64,000 nt of DNA from Flavobacteriaceae bacterium (lineage in GTDB: Bacteria > Bacteroidota > Bacteroidia > Flavobacteriales > Flavobacteriaceae), in contig JANQNQ010000009.1 in the NCBI GenBank assembly GCA_028279515.1, positions 258,429 to 322,428 on the forward strand. Direction: 5' to 3'. The position numbers were made by a program, and so were the translations under genes. The notes beneath the pieces are model-generated. The model was not told where the DNA came from. It did no database searches and worked only from the letters and a program-made list of their open reading frames with translations. Below, piece after piece: positions 1 through 9,798 of the stretch; within the stretch, counting starts at the first letter, position 1; every line of letters begins with the position of its first letter.

Positions 1-414
1 AGTAAGGACGAAGCTTTGGCCATAATCAAAAACATTCGCTGGCAATATGAGGCCAAAGGGATTGGTCGATGGGCCATTATCGACAAGGAAACAAACGATT
101 TTGTGGGGTGGACTGGTTTAAAGTATGAAGAAAAGCTACGAGAAGACTTCAGTTACTACGATTTAGGGTATCGATTACGAAAAGAATATTGGGGAAAAGG
201 TATTGCCACAGAAACTGCCTTGGCATCGTTAGAATATGGGTTCAATGAAATGAACTTAGACGAAATAGGAGCCGCAGCCGATGTGAAACACGCTGCCTCC
301 AATAAGATTTTGCAAAAAATTGGCCTAAGGCTGGTGGATACTTTCGTGTATGATAGTGAGCCACATTATTGGTATAGTTTGAAGAAGACCGATTGGGCAA
401 AACATCCAAGTTAA
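1..414 (+). CDS. GNAT family N-acetyltransferase (RimJ/RimL-like), 5' end cut by window
   Basis: The frame is open from base 1 to the stop at 412-414, so the gene begins before the window; an internal TTG at 16 is not needed as a start. About 137 residues are visible. They carry the acetyl-CoA binding loop of GNAT enzymes (EYWGKGIATETA), a preceding beta-strand region (FVGWTGLKYEE), and the helix-turn motif N-x-ASNKILQKIGL typical of RimJ/RimL-like ribosomal-protein or small-molecule acetyltransferases. The family transfers acetyl from acetyl-CoA to an amino group; the substrate cannot be told from this fragment. A perfect stem-loop follows 28 nt after the stop. Confidence 0.85.
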   Translation, partial: SKDEALAIIKNIRWQYEAKGIGRWAIIDKETNDFVGWTGLKYEEKLREDFSYYDLGYRLRKEYWGKGIATETALASLEYGFNEMNLDEIGAAADVKHAASNKILQKIGLRLVDTFVYDSEPHYWYSLKKTDWAKHPS

Positions 415-442
415 CAATTCGCACTTAAGAGTAAAGAAAAAA

Positions 443-468
443 GACGGTCAGTAGTTGAACTGACCGTC
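443..468 (+). terminator. Stem-loop after the acetyltransferase gene
   Basis: Perfect 9-bp inverted repeat (GACGGTCAG / CTGACCGTC) with an 8-nt loop, 28 nt after the stop codon. It has an A-run upstream but no strong T-run downstream, so it may be a weak or bidirectional terminator. Confidence 0.5.
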
Positions 469-636
469 GATTAGCTAATTCAAATAATTCTAAAAGTGCA
501 GAGAGTATTCAGAATGTTGCAATTTCAGATTATTCCGAGCACTATAGGTTAATTTATCATGTTGATTTTGAGATATTTTCGTTAACTCGTTTGCGCTAAG
601 TTTTATAACAGTGAGAGGATGATGAACTCAGATACT

Positions 637-736
637 CCGCTCGCTAAGTTTAGAAGCCATCATCAGCCTTTCCATTGTTACTAGGCAACTTGCACACCGG
701 TCGCTTTGGTAGCGAACACAGTAAACTTAGGAGCGG
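637..736. other. Long imperfect hairpin in a 592-bp gene-free gap
   Basis: The stretch 415-1006 holds no convincing ORF on either strand. Within it, 637-652 and 722-736 are inverted repeats of 15 paired bases with one bulged G (CCGCTCgCTAAGTTTA against TAAACTTAGGAGCGG). The 69-nt interior contains a smaller hairpin (TCGCT-TTGGT-AGCGA near 700-715), and GATGATG near 617 can pair with CATCATC near 658. This could be a structured RNA, a recombination site or the scar of an old element. No family was recognised. Confidence 0.4.
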
Positions 737-1006
737 GATATCCTTGGTCCAATTATGTGAAAATAACCATGCTTCCTGTCCTTTTTTAAAATTCAAAACC
801 TAGATAAGACAAGAGCACCATTAGTTGGTTGATCGCAATTGTCGGAAAGGCAGGTAAGAATATGTTGCGAAAAGATTCAAAAACTATCGAAAAATGAAAT
901 CTTTATATAGATTTAATGAAAGTAACACTCTTACACTGCCTTGCCTTTACAATTGCAGCATAAAGGAATCTATTTTGGTGAGAACAAGAGAGAATGCCTA
1001 TAATAG

Positions 1007-2566
1007 TTAACCTCGCCGAAGATAATTTACCTTTAGTTTACGCAGCTCGTCTCGGTGCAGTGAAGCCACATACTTTGAAGGAGTCACAGCAGTCTCCTTT
1101 TTAAAGGCCTTGTTAAAGGTGACTTTGTTATTATAGCCAACTTCATAAGCAATATCGATGATATTGAGATTGCTATGCACATCAGACAATAACATTTCTT
1201 TTGCTTCTTGAATTCTGAATTTGTTAACCAATTCGAAGAAGTTCATTCCAAAATGTTCATTGATTACCTGAGATGTATTGTGCCGGGTTGTGCCCAACTT
1301 CTCAGAAAGCATGTCAAGACTGATGTCGTTAGCCTTGTAGATCTTTTCATCAGTCAATAATTGCACGAGTCTATCTTTTAATTCTGTGGAATAACTATGC
1401 GTTAATCCGGATTTCTTGTACTTAAAAAGTGGCGATTCGTCAAATACGAACCCTCTGGTGAACAAAGCAGGACGTGCATAAGCTGAATATCCAACGTACA
1501 ACACCAATATGGCCATAATGACGATCTGCGGATGAATGGCCACCGAAGACATTTTGTTAATGATCACAAAGAAACCATAGATGACATACGAAACGATATA
1601 AATCGAATTGAATAGAACCATATGCTTCTGCCATTGTAAGCTGTCCTTGTACGTTTGCTGCAATTGACTTCGTTTATAGATTTTGTAAATAAGAAATCCA
1701 TAGGTTAATAGCGAAGCAGATTTAATAATAACAATTACAGCTGTTGATAATCCCAAGGTCTCGATGCGATTAAGCATCATATATGATTTTTCTGATGCCG
1801 GTAACTGATAAATGGGTAACAAATAAAGCAACAGAAGTAAGGAGGGGACCGCATGCCACAAATCTCTCCATTGCAATCTATAACCTTCCGAAATACGCTT
1901 AAAGTAGAAGTAAAGCAGCGGGCCATATAAAAACGAAAAGCTAGCCGTCATGTACAATGTATGCGGAAACTGATAATGATAATTCATCATATACAAAGAG
2001 ATATGCAAGATGAAGAACGAGTGCAACAATACAAATAAACCGATTAGTAGGTTCGCTACTTTATCAGAGTCCCTCTTTAGATTAACGATAAAGGCTATAA
2101 ATATTCCGATCAACCCCGCGTATAAATAGAATAGTACCCAGGCACTAATTTGAGGAGTATATGTTTTGAGCAGTTGTTGATAAGATCCATTGGACGCTAT
2201 TTTTTCAAAAGAATCATGAGCGAAAATATCTTTATCATAATTAAACTTGATATAATTCTCGAGATGAACCACAGCATTGTTGGCGTCCCAGATTTCGGCA
2301 TAGCATATGGCCAATTTTTTTGAGAGGTTGGCGCTTCCGTTGGGTGTTTGCTCCAATGCCTTTTTATACAGAAGAATGGCCTGGTGATAGTTTTTTTCAG
2401 CTGAGTAAGAATCACCTAACCGTATTAGATCGTCACTAGAAGTATCAGTAGAAAACAAGAAGGTATCGCTAGCCACGGGTCTGTACAGATCGCTGGCCAA
2501 AGCAGTATTGCTTGCAAACATAGTTGCTAGCGAAAACAATGCGATGAGTTTCCAATGCAATTTCAT
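1007..2566 (-). CDS. AraC-type regulator with TPR and 7TM-like membrane domain
   Basis: 519 residues. An N-terminal signal-like segment (about 1-25) is followed by a TPR-like region (about 45-110, LGDSYSAEKNYHQAILLYKK), then about seven hydrophobic helices (about 145-380). The C-terminus (about 410-510) is an AraC/XylS double helix-turn-helix with the characteristic second-helix pattern IAYEVGYNNKVTFNKAFKK. This combination is common in Flavobacteriia, where a membrane sensor is fused directly to the DNA-binding domain. The ligand is unknown. It is divergent from the secreted protein gene at 2888 across a 321-bp gap. The ATG at 2566 gives the natural signal sequence. Confidence 0.85.
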   Translation of the reverse strand: MKLHWKLIALFSLATMFASNTALASDLYRPVASDTFLFSTDTSSDDLIRLGDSYSAEKNYHQAILLYKKALEQTPNGSANLSKKLAICYAEIWDANNAVVHLENYIKFNYDKDIFAHDSFEKIASNGSYQQLLKTYTPQISAWVLFYLYAGLIGIFIAFIVNLKRDSDKVANLLIGLFVLLHSFFILHISLYMMNYHYQFPHTLYMTASFSFLYGPLLYFYFKRISEGYRLQWRDLWHAVPSLLLLLYLLPIYQLPASEKSYMMLNRIETLGLSTAVIVIIKSASLLTYGFLIYKIYKRSQLQQTYKDSLQWQKHMVLFNSIYIVSYVIYGFFVIINKMSSVAIHPQIVIMAILVLYVGYSAYARPALFTRGFVFDESPLFKYKKSGLTHSYSTELKDRLVQLLTDEKIYKANDISLDMLSEKLGTTRHNTSQVINEHFGMNFFELVNKFRIQEAKEMLLSDVHSNLNIIDIAYEVGYNNKVTFNKAFKKETAVTPSKYVASLHRDELRKLKVNYLRRG

Positions 2567-2887
2567 TTTCCGGTAGTTAGCTTACTTGTAAGTTACAAAA
2601 AAAATGACCTCACTTTCCTTCGCAATCCCGTGCTGTGGTAACCCCCGATAATATCTTACCTAATTTTTGTAAGAAAAGTAGAGTTAAAATGTACCATGAT
2701 TTTTCTGATAGCAAAACTATCAAAATGCCCTTTATTTTCCCTTTATTTCAGGCGTCAGCCCCTTTTCATTACACTTCAGAAAGCTTTTGTTTTCGCAGAA
2801 AAGAGTGTATCTTCCTTTAAGAAAACTTTATGAAAGCTTTAACCTTAGATTCTTTACCTTGTTGATCCAATAAAACACCTGACCATT
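2567..2887. other. Divergent intergenic region, no gene seen
   Basis: This 321-bp stretch separates the AraC-type gene (minus) from the secreted protein gene (plus). A 61-codon frame at 2635-2820 has low-complexity composition, no homology signal and no promoter, and I do not accept it. A small dyad, CTTAC-AA-GTAAG, lies near 2585 upstream of the AraC gene. No clear TAnnTTTG element was found. Confidence 0.5.
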
Positions 2888-3391
2888 ATGAAAAGAGTTT
2901 TACTTCTACTGTTTTTTGTTGTTTCTATGAGCGTTAATGCTCAAAATACAAGCTGCAATTGTTGTACTGAAAAACATGCCGAATTTGACTTCTGGATAGG
3001 AACTTGGGAAGTGACCAATCCCGACGGAACGGCAGCAGGGAAAAATGTAATTGACAAGATCCAAGACAAATGCATTCTTCGTGAAAATTGGACGAGCGCT
3101 AAAGGGTCATTCACAGGAACCAGCTACAATTTTTATAACTACCAAAAGAAGCAATGGGAGCAAATTTGGGTAGATAACCAAGGGCAAAATCTGCACTTAA
3201 AAGGAAACCGCACAGGAAATCAAATGATTCTCATGAGCGATGAACTAAAGAATCAACAAGGACAAACCTATGTGAACAAAGTCACCTGGACTCATAATAC
3301 CGATGGTACCGTTCGACAATTATGGCAGACATCGACCAATAAAGAAGAATGGAAGACCGTTTTCGACGGACTCTATAAAAAGGTTGAGTAG
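2888..3391 (+). CDS. Secreted DUF1579-like protein
   Basis: 167 residues with a signal peptide ending at about residue 19 (SMSVNAQ). The mature part opens with a Cys-rich CNCC segment and then HAEFDFWIGTWEVTNPDG, the typical start of DUF1579/lipocalin-like beta-barrel proteins, followed by alternating beta strands with conserved W and G residues (YQKKQWEQIWVDNQG). The biochemical role of the family is not established; a small-ligand-binding fold is likely. The last 19 nt overlap the 3' end of the convergent PfkB-kinase gene. Confidence 0.75.
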   Translation: MKRVLLLLFFVVSMSVNAQNTSCNCCTEKHAEFDFWIGTWEVTNPDGTAAGKNVIDKIQDKCILRENWTSAKGSFTGTSYNFYNYQKKQWEQIWVDNQGQNLHLKGNRTGNQMILMSDELKNQQGQTYVNKVTWTHNTDGTVRQLWQTSTNKEEWKTVFDGLYKKVE

Positions 3392-4344
3392 GTATTCGCC
3401 AGAATTTCTTGTGTCGCTTCTAACGATTTAAAAACTGAAAAGTCCTTGCCTTGGGTGCGCATAGCGCCCAAAGCATTGGCATATTGTGCTGCTCTTATTG
3501 GGTCGTTGTGATGCGCGAATCCAAAGGCCAGTCCGCCAGCAAAAGAATCACCACATCCCGTTGTGTCCACAACATGTGTAACGGGGACCGAAGCTATAAA
3601 CTCTTTCTTGACGTTACCGTCTTCAGTATGATAAAGGGCACAACCCCTAGAATCTAATGTTACATAAAGCATTTTTACACCCTGACCAAGCACATGCGCT
3701 GCAAAAGCATCTAAATGGTCAGTACGGTTCTCATCGTATCCTTCGGTGGCATTATGGTCCATATCAAACCAGCAGCAAAGTGATTCTTCCAAATTCATCT
3801 TCAGCACGTCGATGTAGGGAAGCCAGGCATCGCGTTCTTTCCAGTAGCGTCGTAAGCGGTTGCCTTGAAGATCTACATAGGTGGTTGGGCCATGTGCGTC
3901 AAATATGATCTTTGCCTCACTATTTTCTTTAATGGACCGTAAAGTGTCTAACTCGATCTCAAAATCTGTAATGGGTACAAAAACAAACCAGTCCACGTTA
4001 TGAAAGGGAGCTACATCCTCAGCGGTAATAGGATGCATATTTTCCATTTGTTTTTCAATGCGATTGTTCTGGTCGATAAAGCGCAGGTCGATAATAGTAC
4101 CTTGATTCTTATCGCTATAAATCCCTTCGAGATTGATGTTACTATAATTCTGGAACAGTGAATGTATTGGTTCTCGATCAACGCCATGAACATGGGCAAT
4201 TGGAATTACTTCCCCTAAACCCTCTAGCAGAAGAGCAAGTGCTATTGTTGGATGTGTGACACACCCATACTTTTCGATGACCTCACCTCGATAAGTGGTG
4301 ATGGTATCTCTAGGAATAGGACCGACAACCGCTATTCTCTTCAT
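3373..4344 (-). CDS. PfkB-family carbohydrate/nucleoside kinase
   Basis: 323 residues. The PfkB second signature is clear near residues 260-275 (DTTGCGDSFAGGLAFG), with D266 as the expected catalytic base and the GCGD anion hole. The N-terminus has the usual strand IAVVGPIPRDTI. The family phosphorylates sugars or nucleosides with ATP. The first PfkB signature is weak and the middle part (HGPTTYVDLQGNRLRRYW) is unusual, so the substrate is left open. The gene lies 6 nt upstream of the DUF4197 gene's stop on the same strand, which suggests co-transcription after it. Its 3' end overlaps the convergent gene at 3391. Confidence 0.85.
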   Translation of the reverse strand: MKRIAVVGPIPRDTITTYRGEVIEKYGCVTHPTIALALLLEGLGEVIPIAHVHGVDREPIHSLFQNYSNINLEGIYSDKNQGTIIDLRFIDQNNRIEKQMENMHPITAEDVAPFHNVDWFVFVPITDFEIELDTLRSIKENSEAKIIFDAHGPTTYVDLQGNRLRRYWKERDAWLPYIDVLKMNLEESLCCWFDMDHNATEGYDENRTDHLDAFAAHVLGQGVKMLYVTLDSRGCALYHTEDGNVKKEFIASVPVTHVVDTTGCGDSFAGGLAFGFAHHNDPIRAAQYANALGAMRTQGKDFSVFKSLEATQEILANTYSTFL

Positions 4345-4350
4345 CCCACG

Positions 4351-5058
4351 TTAATCTTGAATGGCAAAAACACGTCTCAAAAGATCAGTTGTTCTTGATG
4401 AAACTTTATTGCGAATTTCTTTCTCCTCGACAGCGATCATGGTATAAACGCCGTTCAACGCTTCAGACGTCACGTAATCGGTAAGATCAGGATTTACGTT
4501 ATTGGTCAAAGGAATGCTGTTGTATTTGTCAATGATGGTTGCCCAAATTTGAGTAGCCCCTACTTTGTCCAATGAATTCTTTATCACTGGGCTAAACGCA
4601 TTGTATAGAGGAGTTTCCGTTTTTCCTGACAAGTATGAAGTAGCCGCATTATCGGCGCCAAGTAAAATGTTCTTCGCGTCAGCAAACGTAATTTCTTTGA
4701 CAGCATTCACAAATATAGGGGTTGCCTCTTTCACAGCATCTTCAGCCGCTCGATTTAAAACTTTCAAACCATCATCAGCAAGGCTAGAGAGTCCGATGTC
4801 TCGTAGTGCCTTGTCTACTTTTTTCAACTCATCAGGCAATAGGATCTTGACCAATTCATTTTTAAAAAAGCCATCTTTTTGGGTGAGTTTGCTTACTTGC
4901 TTATCGATTCCAAAGTCTAAGGCTTGACGAAGACCAGCTGCCATATCAGCTTCACTCAAAACACCGCCACCCTGAGGCAGTTGATTGACGACCTGTTGTA
5001 ATTCGGCGCAAGAAACGAGTTGAAGGGCTAGAAATATGATTAGTATTTTTCGAGTCAT
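4351..5058 (-). CDS. DUF4197 lipoprotein
   Basis: 235 residues with a lipobox (LQLVSC, lipidated Cys at 17), so probably membrane-anchored in the envelope. The rest is helical and carries the pattern of DUF4197 proteins: GLRQALDFGIDKQVSKLTQKDGF after the lipobox, KILLPDELKKVDKALRDIG in the middle, and a C-terminal stretch ending in GVYTMIAVEEKEIR. Function is unknown. It is divergent from the PqqB-like gene at 5106 with only 47 bp between them, and is the first gene of a pair with the PfkB kinase. Confidence 0.85.
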   Translation of the reverse strand: MTRKILIIFLALQLVSCAELQQVVNQLPQGGGVLSEADMAAGLRQALDFGIDKQVSKLTQKDGFFKNELVKILLPDELKKVDKALRDIGLSSLADDGLKVLNRAAEDAVKEATPIFVNAVKEITFADAKNILLGADNAATSYLSGKTETPLYNAFSPVIKNSLDKVGATQIWATIIDKYNSIPLTNNVNPDLTDYVTSEALNGVYTMIAVEEKEIRNKVSSRTTDLLRRVFAIQD

Positions 5059-5105
5059 GTTCGGGTTTTTTAAAGTATCTTTCTTTCAAAAATAAACAAT
5101 TCTGT

Positions 5106-6044
5106 ATGAAGAAATACGGATTTCTTTTGGTGATATTCATTTCCTTTGGTTGTAGTGAGAAGAAAGGACCTACTTCTTCAGAATCGTATGATCAGTTCAT
5201 TCAAATTTTAGGCATTGCCCAAGATGCGGGCTATCCGCAGATTGCCTGTGAAAAAGAATGTTGCGCAGCGGTGTTCAAGGGTACAAGGCCTTCAGAGAAA
5301 GTCTCAAGTATCGGTGTAGTAGATGCCCTAAGCAATCAAAGCTATCTATTCGATGCAACTCCAGATCTTACGCAACAGCTTCATTTGTTAATGACAGCTT
5401 CAGCGAAGCAAACAGGGCCAGACGGTATCTTCTTGACCCACGCACATATTGGGCATTATACGGGGTTGATGTATTTAGGGCGCGAATCACTTGGTGCTTC
5501 CAATATCCCGGTATATGCCATGCCGCGCATGCACTCCTTCATAGAGAGTAATGGACCCTGGAGTCAATTGATCACGCTTAAGAACATTCAACTTAAAAAG
5601 ATAAAGCAAGACTCAACCCTTTCATTAAATAGCACGTTAAAAGTGACTCCTTTCCTTGTCCCACACCGTGATGAGTTTTCAGAAACTGTTGGATATACTA
5701 TTAATGGGAAGAATAAAACGGCCTTGTTCATTCCGGATATCGACAAATGGCATAAATGGGAACGCAACATTGTGGAAGAGGTAAAAAAAGTAGATTATGC
5801 ACTGTTAGATGCCACGTTTTTCAAAAACGGAGAAATCCCGCGCGATATGTCCGAAGTACCGCACCCCTTCATTGAAGAAACAGTAGCATTGTTCAAGGAC
5901 GAACCCTTAGAGGTTCGATCAAAGATCATCTTCATTCACTTTAACCATTCCAACCCAGCTTTAAACGCAGAAAATGTTGAACGAATCGGGCTAGAACGTC
6001 AGGGATTTCGATTCGCCTTTGAAGGAATGATCCTTCCTCTTTGA
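5106..6044 (+). CDS. PqqB-like metallo-beta-lactamase-fold lipoprotein
   Basis: 312 residues. A lipobox with Cys16 (FISFGCSEKK) indicates an exported lipoprotein. The body resembles PqqB-type metallo-hydrolases: IAQDAGYPQIACEKECC near residues 37-53, then the metal motif H112-A-H114-I-G-H117, and later HPF and HFNHSNP segments. The Asp normally found in HxHxDH is a Gly (G116), so the second metal site may be altered or lost. No other pqq genes are in the window, so I do not call PQQ biosynthesis. The substrate is unknown. Confidence 0.8.
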   Translation: MKKYGFLLVIFISFGCSEKKGPTSSESYDQFIQILGIAQDAGYPQIACEKECCAAVFKGTRPSEKVSSIGVVDALSNQSYLFDATPDLTQQLHLLMTASAKQTGPDGIFLTHAHIGHYTGLMYLGRESLGASNIPVYAMPRMHSFIESNGPWSQLITLKNIQLKKIKQDSTLSLNSTLKVTPFLVPHRDEFSETVGYTINGKNKTALFIPDIDKWHKWERNIVEEVKKVDYALLDATFFKNGEIPRDMSEVPHPFIEETVALFKDEPLEVRSKIIFIHFNHSNPALNAENVERIGLERQGFRFAFEGMILPL

Positions 6045-6083
6045 AAAAACTCCCAGAACGTGATTTTTTCTAAACTGAAAAAC

Positions 6084-6117
6084 GTTATATAATTCAAAAT
6101 ATAACAACGTTTTTTTT
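6084..6117 (+). terminator. Rho-independent terminator-like hairpin
   Basis: GTTATAT at 6084-6090 pairs with ATATAAC at 6099-6105, followed by AACG and a run of eight T, 40-70 nt after the PqqB-like stop and before the mutase gene. The stem is AT-rich and so only moderately stable. Confidence 0.45.
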
Positions 6118-6162
6118 GAGAATTCCGTAAATTGCAAGCCCAAAATTGAGCTCATATTACAG

Positions 6163-9100
6163 ATGGAACAAATTGCACCATACAAACCCCAAAATAAAGT
6201 ACGAATCGTTACTGCTGCTTCTCTGTTCGACGGACACGATGCTGCGATCAACATTATGCGTAGGATCATCCAGTCAACAGGAGTCGAAGTGATCCACCTC
6301 GGTCACGACCGAAGCGTTGAAGAAGTGGTAAATACCGCCATTCAGGAAGATGCCAATGCAATCGCGATGACTTCGTACCAAGGAGGTCACAATGAGTATT
6401 TTAAGTACATGCATGACCTTTTGAAAGAAAAAGGAGCAGACCACATCAAGATCTTTGGCGGTGGCGGAGGTGTGATCCTTCCAGAAGAGATCAAAGAATT
6501 GATGGACTACGGAATCACCAGAATCTACTCTCCCGATGACGGAAGAGAGATGGGATTACAAGGAATGATCAATGATTTGGTGCAAAAATCAGATTTTCCG
6601 ATAGGGGACAACCTCAATGGTGAAGCAGATTTTCTATCTGAAAAGAATCCTAAGGCCATTGCAAGAGTTATTTCTGCGGCTGAGAATTTTCCAGAGGTAG
6701 CGAAAGATACACTCGATACTATTCACACTAAAAATAAAACATCCCAAACACCTGTTTTAGGAATTACAGGAACAGGTGGTGCAGGTAAATCATCATTGGT
6801 CGATGAATTGGTACGTCGTTTTCTGATCGACTTCCCAGAGAAGACCATTGGCTTGATTTCGGTAGATCCCTCGAAAAGAAAGACGGGTGGGGCTCTGTTA
6901 GGCGATCGTATTCGTATGAATGCCATCAACAATCCGCGTGTGTACATGCGTAGTTTGGCAACACGTCAAAGTAACTTGGCACTCTCAAAATACGTGAATG
7001 AGGCCGTTGAGGTGTTGAAAGCTGCAGAGTACGATTTGATCATTCTTGAGACTTCAGGAATTGGGCAGTCAGATACTGAGATCTTAGAGCACAGTGATGT
7101 GTCGCTTTATGTCATGACGCCAGAATTTGGTGCGGCAACCCAGCTCGAAAAGATCGACATGCTTGATTTTGCCGACTTGGTAGCTATTAACAAATTTGAC
7201 AAACGCGGTGCACTCGATGCGTTACGCGATGTGAAAAAACAATACATGCGTAACCATAACTTGTGGGATACGCCGCAAGACCAGTTGCCAGTTTTCGGAA
7301 CGATTGCTTCTCAATTCAACGATCCGGGAATGAATACGCTCTACAAAGCGATCATGGATGAGATCGTCGAAAAGACCGAAGCTGACTTAACTTCGAGCTT
7401 TCAGATTTCGAAAGAGATGTCAGAGAAGATTTTCGTGATTCCTCCAGCTCGTACACGTTACCTCTCTGAAATCGCTGAAAGCAATCGCGCGTACGATAAA
7501 AAAGTCGAAAGCCAGGAGAAAGTAGCGCAACGTTTATACGGGATCTACAAGACCATCGAATCGGTTACTGGACAAGAACCAACACTTGATAAGTCGGGTA
7601 TTGATAATAGCGGACTTTCTTCGGAAGGTAATCAGGATTTTGTAAAGTTGTTGCTGGCCGAGTTTGACCGTGCCAAAATGGATCTTGACCCTTACAACTG
7701 GGAGATCATTTTGAATTGGAGAGAAAAGGTAGCACGTTACAAGGCACCTATCTACAGTTTCAAGGTTCGAGACAAAGAAATTAAGATCGAAACCCATACC
7801 GAATCACTTTCTCATTCTCAGATTCCTAAGGTAGCATTGCCTAAGTATGAAGCTTGGGGTGACCTATTGCGTTGGAGCTTGCAAGAGAATGTACCCGGCG
7901 AATTCCCATATACTTCGGGACTCTACCCGTTTAAGAGAACAGGAGAAGACCCAACACGTATGTTTGCAGGGGAAGGTGGTCCGGAAAGAACCAACAGACG
8001 TTTTCACTACGTGAGTTTGGGTATGCCAGCAAAGCGACTTTCGACGGCGTTTGATAGTGTTACCCTTTACGGAAACGATCCAGGGCATCGTCCTGATATC
8101 TACGGAAAGATTGGTAACGCAGGGGTATCTATCTGCTGTTTGGACGATGCAAAGAAACTCTATTCGGGTTTCAACTTGGCGGACGCGATGACTTCGGTAA
8201 GTATGACTATCAACGGTCCGGCGCCGATGTTATTAGGATTCTTTATGAACGCAGCTATCGACCAACAGTGCGAACTGTACATCAAAGAGAATGGACTCGA
8301 AAAAGAGGTCGAAGCCAAGATCCAAAAGATATACAAAGAGAAAGGCGTAGAACGTCCACGATACAATGGTGACCTTCCAGAAGGGAACGACGGATTAGGA
8401 TTAATGCTGCTCGGAGTAACGGGTGATCAAGTACTGCCAGCCGATGTGTACAACAAGATTAAAACCGAGACGCTTTCACAGGTGCGTGGAACCGTACAGG
8501 CAGATATTTTAAAGGAAGACCAAGCACAAAACACGTGCATATTCTCTACCGAGTTCGCATTACGACTGATGGGAGATGTTCAGGAATATTTTATTGAGAA
8601 GAATGTTCGTAATTTCTACTCAGTATCGATTTCCGGATACCACATAGCCGAAGCCGGAGCAAATCCGATCACGCAATTGGCCTTCACATTGGCCAACGGA
8701 TTTACTTATGTTGAATACTACCTAAGCCGTGGAATGGACATCAATAAGTTTGGTCCAAACCTTTCGTTCTTCTTTAGTAACGGTATCGATCCAGAATACG
8801 CGGTTATTGGTCGTGTGGCAAGAAGAATCTGGTCAAAAGCGCTGAAACACAAATACGGAGCCAATGCGCGTGCGCAAATGCTCAAGTATCACATTCAAAC
8901 TTCAGGAAGGAGTTTGCATGCTCAAGAGATTGACTTCAACGACATCCGAACCACATTACAGGCACTATATGCCATCTACGATAACTGTAACTCGTTGCAC
9001 ACGAATGCTTATGATGAGGCCATTACAACGCCAACCGAAGAATCGGTACGACGTGCGATGGCGATTCAGTTAATCATTAATAAAGAGCTCGGTTTAGCCA

Positions 9101-9585
9101 AGAACGAGAATCCGATTCAGGGAGCCTTTATCATCGAAGAGCTTACGGATCTTGTAGAGGAAGCGGTACTTCAAGAATTTGACCGTATCACTGAAAGAGG
9201 AGGCGTTTTAGGAGCCATGGAAACTATGTACCAACGTAGTAAGATTCAAGAAGAAAGCTTGTATTATGAAACCTTGAAGCATACTGGAGAGTTTCCGATC
9301 ATTGGCGTAAATACCTTCCTAAGTTCAAAAGGTTCGCCAACCGTGATTCCGGCAGAAGTGATCAGGGCAACCGAAGACGAGAAGCAATTTCAGATCACGA
9401 CCAAAGAAAACTTGAACAAGGCCAACGAGGCCAAGGTCAAGGAACAATTGGCCAAAGTTCAGGAAGCGGCCATTCAGAATCAAAACATCTTCGAATGCCT
9501 TATGGAGGCTGCCAAGGTGTGTTCTTTAGGACAGATCACATCCGCACTTTTCGAAGTAGGAGGACAATATAGAAGAAATATGTAA
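6163..9585 (+). CDS. icmF: Fused B12-dependent acyl-CoA mutase (IcmF type)
   Basis: 1140 residues, the length of IcmF. Domain order: B12-binding domain with DGHDAAIN at 23-30 (H25 is the expected lower cobalt ligand); a MeaB-like G-protein chaperone domain with P-loop GTGGAGKSS at 203-211; a linker; then the acyl-CoA binding TIM barrel (from about 570) with [32 protein letters not shown] and the SGYH motif (H827). The position that is Arg207 in methylmalonyl-CoA mutase (MVRNT) is Gln789 here (QAQNT). This argues for isobutyryl/butyryl-CoA or another non-carboxylated branched acyl-CoA as substrate. Many databases would label it methylmalonyl-CoA mutase. It appears monocistronic. Confidence 0.9.
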   Translation: MEQIAPYKPQNKVRIVTAASLFDGHDAAINIMRRIIQSTGVEVIHLGHDRSVEEVVNTAIQEDANAIAMTSYQGGHNEYFKYMHDLLKEKGADHIKIFGGGGGVILPEEIKELMDYGITRIYSPDDGREMGLQGMINDLVQKSDFPIGDNLNGEADFLSEKNPKAIARVISAAENFPEVAKDTLDTIHTKNKTSQTPVLGITGTGGAGKSSLVDELVRRFLIDFPEKTIGLISVDPSKRKTGGALLGDRIRMNAINNPRVYMRSLATRQSNLALSKYVNEAVEVLKAAEYDLIILETSGIGQSDTEILEHSDVSLYVMTPEFGAATQLEKIDMLDFADLVAINKFDKRGALDALRDVKKQYMRNHNLWDTPQDQLPVFGTIASQFNDPGMNTLYKAIMDEIVEKTEADLTSSFQISKEMSEKIFVIPPARTRYLSEIAESNRAYDKKVESQEKVAQRLYGIYKTIESVTGQEPTLDKSGIDNSGLSSEGNQDFVKLLLAEFDRAKMDLDPYNWEIILNWREKVARYKAPIYSFKVRDKEIKIETHTESLSHSQIPKVALPKYEAWGDLLRWSLQENVPGEFPYTSGLYPFKRTGEDPTRMFAGEGGPERTNRRFHYVSLGMPAKRLSTAFDSVTLYGNDPGHRPDIYGKIGNAGVSICCLDDAKKLYSGFNLADAMTSVSMTINGPAPMLLGFFMNAAIDQQCELYIKENGLEKEVEAKIQKIYKEKGVERPRYNGDLPEGNDGLGLMLLGVTGDQVLPADVYNKIKTETLSQVRGTVQADILKEDQAQNTCIFSTEFALRLMGDVQEYFIEKNVRNFYSVSISGYHIAEAGANPITQLAFTLANGFTYVEYYLSRGMDINKFGPNLSFFFSNGIDPEYAVIGRVARRIWSKALKHKYGANARAQMLKYHIQTSGRSLHAQEIDFNDIRTTLQALYAIYDNCNSLHTNAYDEAITTPTEESVRRAMAIQLIINKELGLAKNENPIQGAFIIEELTDLVEEAVLQEFDRITERGGVLGAMETMYQRSKIQEESLYYETLKHTGEFPIIGVNTFLSSKGSPTVIPAEVIRATEDEKQFQITTKENLNKANEAKVKEQLAKVQEAAIQNQNIFECLMEAAKVCSLGQITSALFEVGGQYRRNM

Positions 9586-9599
9586 GTAAGCAGACTCTT

Positions 9600-9618
9600 G
9601 CTTTTGCATCGCAAAAGC
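9600..9618 (+). terminator. Hairpin 15 nt after the mutase gene
   Basis: Perfect 8-bp stem GCTTTTGC-ATC-GCAAAAGC with a 3-nt loop starting 15 nt after the stop. It is not followed by a T-run, so termination is only inferred. Confidence 0.4.
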
Positions 9619-9626
9619 TTAGAGGT

Positions 9627-9755
9627 CGCTTACCCCAAAAAGCACGACGTAAGGCGGACTTGTTTGGGGTCGTTCATGATGAATTTTCCCTGTTAAGATT
9701 GAAGAGCTATCGCTTACCCTGAAAAGTACGACGAAGTCGGAATTGTTTTTTGGGA
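9627..9755. repeat. Two degenerate direct repeats of about 45 bp
   Basis: The 371-bp gap 9586-9956 has no accepted gene. Copy A (9627-9671) and copy B (9711-9755) both start CGCTTACCC, share a central A(G/A)(C/T)ACGACG-type core and end in a T/G-rich tail. They lie 84 nt apart start to start, with roughly three quarters of positions alike by eye. Copy A can fold (ACCCCAAA at 9632-9639 with TTTGGGGT at 9663-9670). They could be remnants of an intergenic repeat family or a decayed reading frame. Confidence 0.45.
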
Positions 9756-9798
9756 GTCTATTTTTAATCCTTCCTCTCGAAAGGGAAGCCTGTTTTGT

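Noticed and set aside
637-736. Integron attC site
   Set aside because: The bulged hairpin recalls attC, but the core-site sequences (GTTRRRY and its partner) are not at the ends and no integrase is nearby.
2635-2820. 61-codon open frame between divergent genes
   Set aside because: Low-complexity Phe/Ser-rich sequence, no family pattern, no promoter or hairpin, and it overlaps the promoter region of the AraC gene.
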